Positions 58,240-64,000 of a stretch of DNA of 64,000 nucleotides are shown piece by piece. Within the stretch, counting starts at the first letter, position 1. Each line of letters starts with the position of its first letter. The stretch lies in contig NC_088654.1 in the NCBI RefSeq assembly GCF_964019385.1, forward strand, positions 946,401-1,010,400. The letters are read 5' to 3'. Below the pieces are notes generated by a model. It was given only the letters and a program-made list of their open reading frames with translations, was not told the origin of the DNA and did no database searches. A program made the position numbers and the translations under genes. This DNA is from Sycon ciliatum. Taxonomy: Eukaryota > Porifera > Calcarea > Leucosolenida > Sycettidae.

Positions 58240-61200
58240 GTTTAACACTCAACCCATTGGCTCCACCTTTCCGTCTTGCACCCACAACCACGCACACAAC
58301 TTCACACGCAAATGCTGATCTATTCGACTATACTGTAGCCACAATAAATGCTCGCTCCATAAATAACAAACTGGCCGATCTCGCGGATTTTCTTATGACA
58401 TACAACCCCCTAGTTGTCTGTCTCACAGAAACATGGCTATCCGCAAGCCAGCCTCTCACAGTTCCTGGCTATGACTGTTACCGCAGGGACCGGCCAACAC
58501 AGGAAAACCGGCACAACAGGAATGATTTCCGGGGCTACGGTGGGGTGGCTATTTTAGTCCGCACTGGAATATTTATTAAAGTCCGTCACCGGACTGACCT
58601 GCACCTTCCCGATCTGGAGGCAGCGTGGGTTGAATTTACCCTATCTTCCAACTCTCAGCTCACCAAACTCTATTTAGGACCGGTGTATAGGCTGCCATCA
58701 TTGACACACCGCCAAACCGATAATTTCCTTACTCAATTTCAATCCATCTTGCAACGCTTATCTATGCCCGATTCCATGCTTCTCGTCTCTGGGGACTTCA
58801 ACGCTCGTTGCTCGGAATGGTATGGATCGACCACAGATGCGGTTGGTCATCAACTGCTTTGTCTGCTTCAAATGCTCTCCCTATCACAGCTCGTTACCTT
58901 TCCCACGCATTACTCCCAACACAGTGGTCATGCCAGTGCGTTAGACCTGGTTATAACCAACCACCCACTACTTCTTTCTAACCTCTCAACTGCCGCACCG
59001 CTGGGTACCTCCGACCACGACATTGTCCCCGCCAGACTCCAATTACAAGGTCAGCGAGACACACGAAGTGTTGCCATCCCAGACAAACCAAGTCAGTTCA
59101 ACTTTTCTTCATTCGATACATCCCTCAGAGCCTACGAAGAGTGGTCCCTCGTTGGCCAGTGCTTATCGACTATCGATTGGTTCAGCGAGCTCCAAATTCC
59201 TCTTGGTAACCCATCCCATTCAGTGGACTTACTTAACCATATACTGATGAACATAATATCGTCGAACGTTCCTATGCGCTGCATCCGACAGCCATCCAAT
59301 CGCCCACAATTTTCCCAACCTCCCTGGCTGACACCAGCCCTGCGAGCTCAGATCAAACGCAAGCGTGATGCATTCAGTCCGTACAAAAAATTCCCAACAC
59401 CCGCAAATCAGGCCAGATACAAGACAGAACGGAACAACACCCGCCTTCTCTCCCGCTCAGAGCACCGTGCTTACGCTAACTCCCTTACACTGCACTCACA
59501 TGCCACAACGCCAACATCACGGCCAACGCTACATACCGTTATCCGATCATTACGTTCACCACCCAGCCAGCGACAGCCCACTAAGCAACTAACTGTTCAG
59601 GATGAAACGTTTACGTCACCTTCTGACATTGCAAATGTTTTCAACAAGCAGTTCGTAGCATTTGGCACCTCCAACAATCCAGAGTGGACTATCCCGCCCA
59701 TTGCTGATGCTGATAGCACCTCCTTCTTCACAGACATTAGAACAACTCCTACCAGCGTTGCCAAGTACATCAAACGCCTCAAGCTGCGCAAGGCAGCTGG
59801 CCTGGATGGTATCACAAACGAACTACTAAAGATCCTTGGTCCGTCAATCTGCGATCCACTGAGTTTAATTTTTAATCTGTCCTTCTCATCTCGTGTTTTT
59901 CCATCTGTCTGGAAACGCTCCGTTGTTGTCCCCATTTACAAAAATAAGGGCAGCAAATCCGATCCAACAAATTACCGTCCTATATCCCTCCTTTCTGCAA
60001 TATCTAAACTGTGTGAGCGCGTCATGTACGACCAATTGTATGCCCATGTAAATCCTCTACTATCTCCAGCCCAGTCTGGATTCCGCAAAGGAGATTCTAC
60101 CGCGTGGCAACTTGCACGCTTTACTCAGAACCTGTTGAAACGCAGACATCAGCACAACTTTAGCCTAGTTTGTTTCTTCGACCTATCAAAGGCCTTTAAT
60201 ACAGTGTGGCACCGTGGTTTGTTGGCCAAAGTCGCCTCCTTTAACATCGGTGGCAATGTTCTGCGGTGGCTCGAAAGCTACCTATCCTTCCGGATCCAAC
60301 AGGTCAGGGTGTCAGGCTCGCTGTCCCAAACGCTCGAAGTATGTTCCGGTGTGCCACAGGGCTCAATACTTGGGCCTCTTCTCTTCTTGCTCTATGTAAA
60401 TGACTTTTAAAACTCGCGTTCCAAATACCTCCCTGTACGCCGATGATACTACCCTTGTGGCATCTAAACTTGCCCTGCCCATGGCGTGTAATTCTTTGCA
60501 GTCGGAAATTTGCTCAGTGGTTGAATGGATGCATCTCTGGAAACTTCGACCGAATGCTGGATAGACTGTCATATTGTGCATTCCACCTCAACCGCGTTCC
60601 GATCTTTCCTACATGGACCAGTACCTATTCCACTTCCCTGACGACCGGACGCCCATCCCAACTGTTAGCCACCACAAACACCTTGGAGTCATCTTTGACT
60701 CAGGCCCACCATCTGGAGTATCTCGAGCACCAAACAAGTTCCACTGTTGGTCTTCTATACAGTCACATGAGCCATTTACCACTAGTATGTCGTCGGGCTT
60801 TCTACGCCTCCTATATCTTACCCATCATTTTATACTGTAGCATTGTGTGGTGCAGTGTTGGAGCAGAAATGCTTCCGCGGCTTGAAATAATGCATCGCAG
60901 GATTTTGAGAGCGATATTTCGCTTACCACTTGACACCCCATTAAAGGGGAAGTTAAGGCAAAAATTAAAATTTCACCAGTTGTAGTTTTCGGGGTGCTGA
61001 GTCGAATGGTCTTGGTCCGAGAAAGCTGAGACGCTTCCTTCCTGCTTGAATCCCAAACGAACTCGCACACTTCCACCGAAACTGGGTGACTGCGCCCTAC
61101 TAGATGGGGAATTGTATGCAAAATGTCACTAAAAGCACCGTTTCGTTCTTATAAAAGCACGGATGACCGCGATTGGCCCATATATTGTAGTCTTTTGGAC

Positions 61201-62111
61201 GCTGAATCGACTGGTTTTGGTTCGAAAAGGCTGCGATGCAGCGTTCCTCCTTTATTCCCAATCAAACATGGTTGAACAAGTGGTCACGTGCTCCTGGGTG
61301 CCGCAATCACCCGGTCACACCGCCAGCAGGCGACAACTTTCACACCAAGGTTCAACTCGAGTTCAACTCGAGTGACAGGACTGCACCCAAAAAAGGTCAA
61401 ACAGGCTAGTAAGTTGTACCCTGCAGGCACGGTGACCCGCTGACTGGTGTACGCAGGAGCACGTGACCGCTTGTTCAACCATGTTCGATTGGGAATAAAG
61501 GAGGAACGCTGCATCGCAGCCTTTTCGGACCAAAACCAGTCGACTCAGCGTCCAAAAGACTACAACATATGGGCCAATCGCGGTCATCCGTGCTTTTATA
61601 AGAACGAAATGGCGCTTTCAGTGACATTTTGCATACAAATCCCCATCTAGTAGGGCGCAGTCACCCAGTTTCGGTGGGAGTGCGCGAGTTCGATTGGGAT
61701 TCAAGTAGGAAGGGAGCGTCTCAGCTTTCTCGGACCAAGACCATTCGACTCAGCACCCCGATGACTACAACTGGTGAAATTTTAATTTTTGCCTTAACTT
61801 CCCCTTTAACAATTCTGTATTCTCATTGCAAAACCTGTCCTTTACAAACCATAATTAACAGACTCTGCTGTAGATTTATCCATCAGATCAAACTGCTGAA
61901 GGCCCCAATGCATATTCAAAATGCAGTTAACTGGTTTAACTCCTCTTCGTCAAGTCGTAATAAATTTAGATTCCCTATTTCAAGAAATAACTCAATGAGT
62001 CGCTCGCCTGTTTTCATTAGCTATTGTCTCTGGGACTCGCTTCCCCAAAAAATGCAATCATGTGAAAACATTTCTGCCTTTGTTCGTGATCTCTCGGACC
62101 ATTTCCCGTAA
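58236..62111 (+). pseudogene. LINE ORF2 (EN-RT), arm 2 copy, interrupted
   Basis: ATG at 58236 opens 724 codons. Endonuclease: TVATINARSINNK, CLTETWLS (Glu 65), GPVYRLPS, LLVSGDFNARCSEW, LGTSDHDIV. RT: KAAGLDGITNELLK, NYRPISLLSAISKL, AQSGFRKGDSTAWQLA, CFFDLSKAFNTVWHRGLL, GVPQGSILGPLLF, then a premature stop at 60408-60410 caused by a frameshift just before the catalytic motif. YADDTTLVASK resumes in another frame at about 60438. Further shifts follow; the foldback 60945-61805 splits the C-terminus, which finishes in SLPQKMQSCENIS at 62111. Broadly Jockey/CR1-like. Confidence 0.92.
60945..61805. mobile_element. TTAA-flanked foldback element, arm 2 copy
   Basis: 861 bp, inverted arms over 400 bp beginning AGGGGAAGTTAAGGC, flanked by TTAA (60941-60944 and 61806-61809). 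TTAA target with AGGG termini suggests Kolobok-type mobilisation (piggyBac being the alternative). Non-autonomous. Its insertion point lies in the conserved LINE C-terminus. Confidence 0.9.
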
Positions 62112-62225
62112 ACCTAATAATACAACTTGACTTGCAGCCCAATCTCTTCTTTTATTGTTGTTGTTCTGATTTGCACTTGTTTTTCTTTCTTCTTTTTTCT
62201 TCTTCTTCTTTTTTGCCATGGCTGG

Positions 62226-62564
62226 TGTTGTAAACCACCAGTTCTCAATTGGGAAAGGCCTTCGCGCTTATGGCATGGTATTCGGTGAAATGTTGTATTT
62301 CGACTCCGCCGTACCGCTGATGTTGCTGCATGGCATACGCTATATGCGTTGTGTGCGTTTTGCTGTATACGCTGTTATGTCCAGTTTTATATGCGTATGT
62401 TTTGCATGTACGCTGTTTTGCATGCTATAAATAGCTGATGTTATTAGTGTTCATTGTTAATTATTCGATGAAGTGAAATATACTGTCTAAAGGAAAAGTG
62501 TTGTCCTCGTGCCGTGTGGTCGTACGATCCTGACAATTTAGAGAATCTTAGAGGGTTCACAACA
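62226..62564 (+). mobile_element. BEL/Pao 5' LTR, arm 2 copy
   Basis: 339 bp, TGTTGTAAACC...GGTTCACAACA. A TATAAATA box is near 62428 and there are repeated GCATG/GTACGCTG motifs upstream. It is followed by TT and a PBS matching the 3' end of tRNA-Arg, so this is the 5' LTR of a plus-strand element. Homologous solo LTR at 31674-32010. Confidence 0.93.
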
Positions 62565-62566
62565 TT

Positions 62567-62616
62567 TGGCGACCACGCCAGGATACGAACCTGGAATCTC
62601 CTGATTCGCAGTCAGG
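62567..62616 (+). other. Primer-binding site extended over tRNA-Arg nt 76-27
   Basis: TGGCGACCACGCCAGGAT starts a 50-nt complement of a tRNA-Arg: CCA, discriminator G, 3' acceptor strand CGTGGTCG, T arm CCAGG-TTCGTAT-CCTGG, variable AGATT, anticodon arm CCTGA-CTGCGAA-TCAGG. A normal PBS covers about 12-18 nt. The tract stops at nt 27 and joins integrase sequence. Confidence 0.88.
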
Positions 62617-62620
62617 AGCC

Positions 62621-62809
62621 AAGCACCCAGTCCTGTTAGGCAAACATCATCTGACCGAGTTGCTGTTGGAGAAAAAGCATGTTGAAAGGATGCACCAAGG
62701 TGTAGAAGGAGTCTTGTCCTTCATCCGTCAGAAATTCTGGATTATCGGTGGTCGACGAGCGCTACGCAACATTACTCAGCGATGTGTTACATGCCGCCGC
62801 TACAAGGCT
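62621..62809 (+). pseudogene. BEL/Pao integrase zinc-binding domain
   Basis: KHPVLLGKHHLTELLLEKKH, VERMHQGVEGVL, FIRQKFWIIGGRRALRNI and QRCVTCRRYKA form the BEL integrase N-terminus: H-x4-H (HVERMH) and C-x2-C (CVTC). Gag, protease, RT and RNase H coding regions, normally between the PBS and this domain, are absent. It is cut by the foldback at 62810. Confidence 0.9.
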
Positions 62810-63685
62810 TAGGCCCCGGTCACACCGAAACAAGCCACTTTGGGCTTGTTATCGCTGGCTCTCAGCTGGCTTGCGTGATCCCTGTGACGCGGTCACACCA
62901 GACTTTCAGTGCAAAGCTTGAATGGCTTGTTTTTCTTACCCGACCAAATTTTGAATATCTCGAAACACACCAATGTTGGCAAGAAACTGGAGAGCAGAAC
63001 GTTCGCGATCTAAAACTGTACTTGTTCTAGTGTTCAGTTTTGATGAAGAAGCAAAGGAAACCCGGATTCTGAATTGCGAAGTCGTGCTCCTTTTATTTGT
63101 TCGGTGTGCATGGACGCGATGGCTCGGGTGGTGTTTCCTGATGTCGAGCTTTCTGCCCCGCCGGTTGCCTTTATTGAACTCAGTTGCAATCCACTCTCTT
63201 CTTCGTACCCCGCTTTCTTCATGAATTCGGTCGTGAGTGTGGTGCCTTGTCTTGGCCTCAAACCACAGCTCCAACAATCTACGCAGCAGTCTAGAGGCAC
63301 AGCGGCAGAAATCCATGGTCGTCGGACAAAATCCAAATCAAACTGAATACAGTGTAGTTGGGGTAGACAGACTCACGGTCAAAACCAAAGGCACAGGGAT
63401 AGGACGGTTCCACGGACACAAGAAAGAACATCAATATCAGTTCATCATGTCAACTAGCTACATGGTGTGCTCCGGAGCTCCAAGCGCACTCAATTTTTTT
63501 GAATTTCGGCTTTCAGCCGCTTGTACAAGCTGTGGCTGAAACAAGCCGAAAAAAAACGGCTGAGAGTCAGCCACGGCTGAAAGTCGCTTGTAGGACATTT
63601 TTCAGCCATTTCCATGGTAATAGTGACGTAAACAAGCGCTTGTTTCGGCTGAACGGCTGAATCGAGCTCGGTGTGACCGCGGCCT
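62810..63685. mobile_element. Terminal foldback/MITE inside the integrase gene, arm 2 copy
   Basis: 876 bp, inverted ends AGGCCCCGGTCACACC / GGTGTGACCGCGGCCT, flanked by AAGGCT on both sides (62804-62809 and 63686-63691). Removing the element and one flank restores an open integrase frame, so the 6-bp repeats may be the target duplication, though the superfamily is unclear. Confidence 0.8.
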
Positions 63686-63691
63686 AAGGCT

Positions 63692-64000
63692 GCCTCAGAA
63701 GTCTGCCCGCCGCTGCCAGAAGACCGAGTTGTTCACGAGAGGCCGTTCGCAACTACCGGCATCGACTATGCTGGTCCGTTGTACGTGCGCCGTGGTGAGT
63801 CATCTCCGAAGGTATGGATAGCATTGTTTGTGTGTGCCACCACCAGAGCAGTTCACTTGGAGGTGGTCGATAGTTTAAGTACCGAGTCATTCTTGATGGC
63901 ATTTCGGAAGTTTGTCGCGAGACGTAGTTTGCCGTCTCGGATCAGGTCTGACAACGCTACAACGTTCAAGGCGGCATCTGACAAACTGAGTGTGCCATGG
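63692..64000 (+). pseudogene. BEL/Pao integrase catalytic core, continues past window
   Basis: ERPFATTGIDYAGPLYVRRG, KVWIALFVCATTRAVHLEVV, SFLMAFRKFVARRSLP and RSDNATTFKAASDKL hold the first two catalytic Asp residues. No stop occurs to the window end; the Glu and the C-terminus are beyond it. Confidence 0.92.

Larger units (their letters stand above)
56552..63685 (-). repeat. Arm 2 of the giant inverted duplication (7,134 bp)
   Basis: Inverted copy of 39638-46766. Outside this arm the BEL integrase continues in a form that joins naturally to the arm's content, whereas outside arm 1 it does not; this favours arm 2 as the original. Confidence 0.95.

Noticed and set aside
39638-63685. A Maverick/Polinton or other giant transposon with 7-kb terminal inverted repeats
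   Set aside because: There is an integrase gene but no PolB, protease, packaging ATPase or capsid gene, and the arms are composites of LINE, BEL and MITE sequence; inverted duplication is simpler.

Overview
This window looks like repeat-dense nuclear DNA of an invertebrate animal. Reasons: several clades of metazoan-type non-LTR retrotransposons, BEL/Pao LTR-retroelement pieces, a Penelope-type hammerhead ribozyme, MITEs with clean target-site duplications, a 13-exon gene with GT-AG introns, and a cysteine-rich phase 1-1 exon of the kind used in extracellular proteins. A marine invertebrate such as a sponge or cnidarian is plausible, but the sequence alone does not fix the species. Nothing bacterial is present.

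Layout. 1-7.7 kb: a 3.6-kb non-LTR retrotransposon with one intact 1,104-codon ORF sits inside a (AGT)n microsatellite of over 2 kb. A broken inverted copy of its 5' half follows, next to (AAC)n. 7.7-12.3 kb: a second LINE with a CCHC gag-like ORF1 and a broken EN-RT ORF2, then a BEL/Pao RNase H remnant. 13.5-23.9 kb: a 63-bp satellite of about 151 units, punctuated by ten copies of a 35-bp leader and interrupted by one hAT MITE with a perfect 8-bp duplication. 24.1-24.8 kb: two more MITEs. 24.8-28.8 kb: a third LINE, broken by frameshifts and stops. 28.8-39.6 kb: foldback repeats, a solo LTR, LINE fragments, a Harbinger-like MITE, a host-like exon whose splice donor has been tandemly amplified, a second microsatellite-flanked LINE fragment, and a Penelope-like remnant carrying a complete hammerhead ribozyme.

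39.6-63.7 kb is a giant inverted duplication: two arms of about 7.13 kb, nearly identical, around a 9.8-kb spacer. Each arm carries a LINE interrupted by a TTAA-flanked foldback element, a BEL/Pao LTR with primer-binding site, a hAT MITE and a long terminal foldback. The spacer holds a spliced gene on the minus strand encoding a retroviral-type integrase (HHCC zinc finger, D-D35-E core). It has 13 exons and a poly(A) signal, with one in-frame stop in exon 1. The BEL/Pao integrase core continues beyond arm 2 to the window end, which suggests that arm 2 is the original and arm 1 the copy.

Most striking: the BEL/Pao primer-binding site is followed by a 50-nt antisense copy of tRNA-Arg (nt 27-76) fused directly to integrase coding sequence. 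Its base changes fall at positions expected to carry inosine-34, m1G-37 and m1A-58, as if a modified tRNA primer had been reverse-transcribed into the element. Little of the window looks like ordinary host coding sequence; most of it is mobile-element biology recorded in layers.
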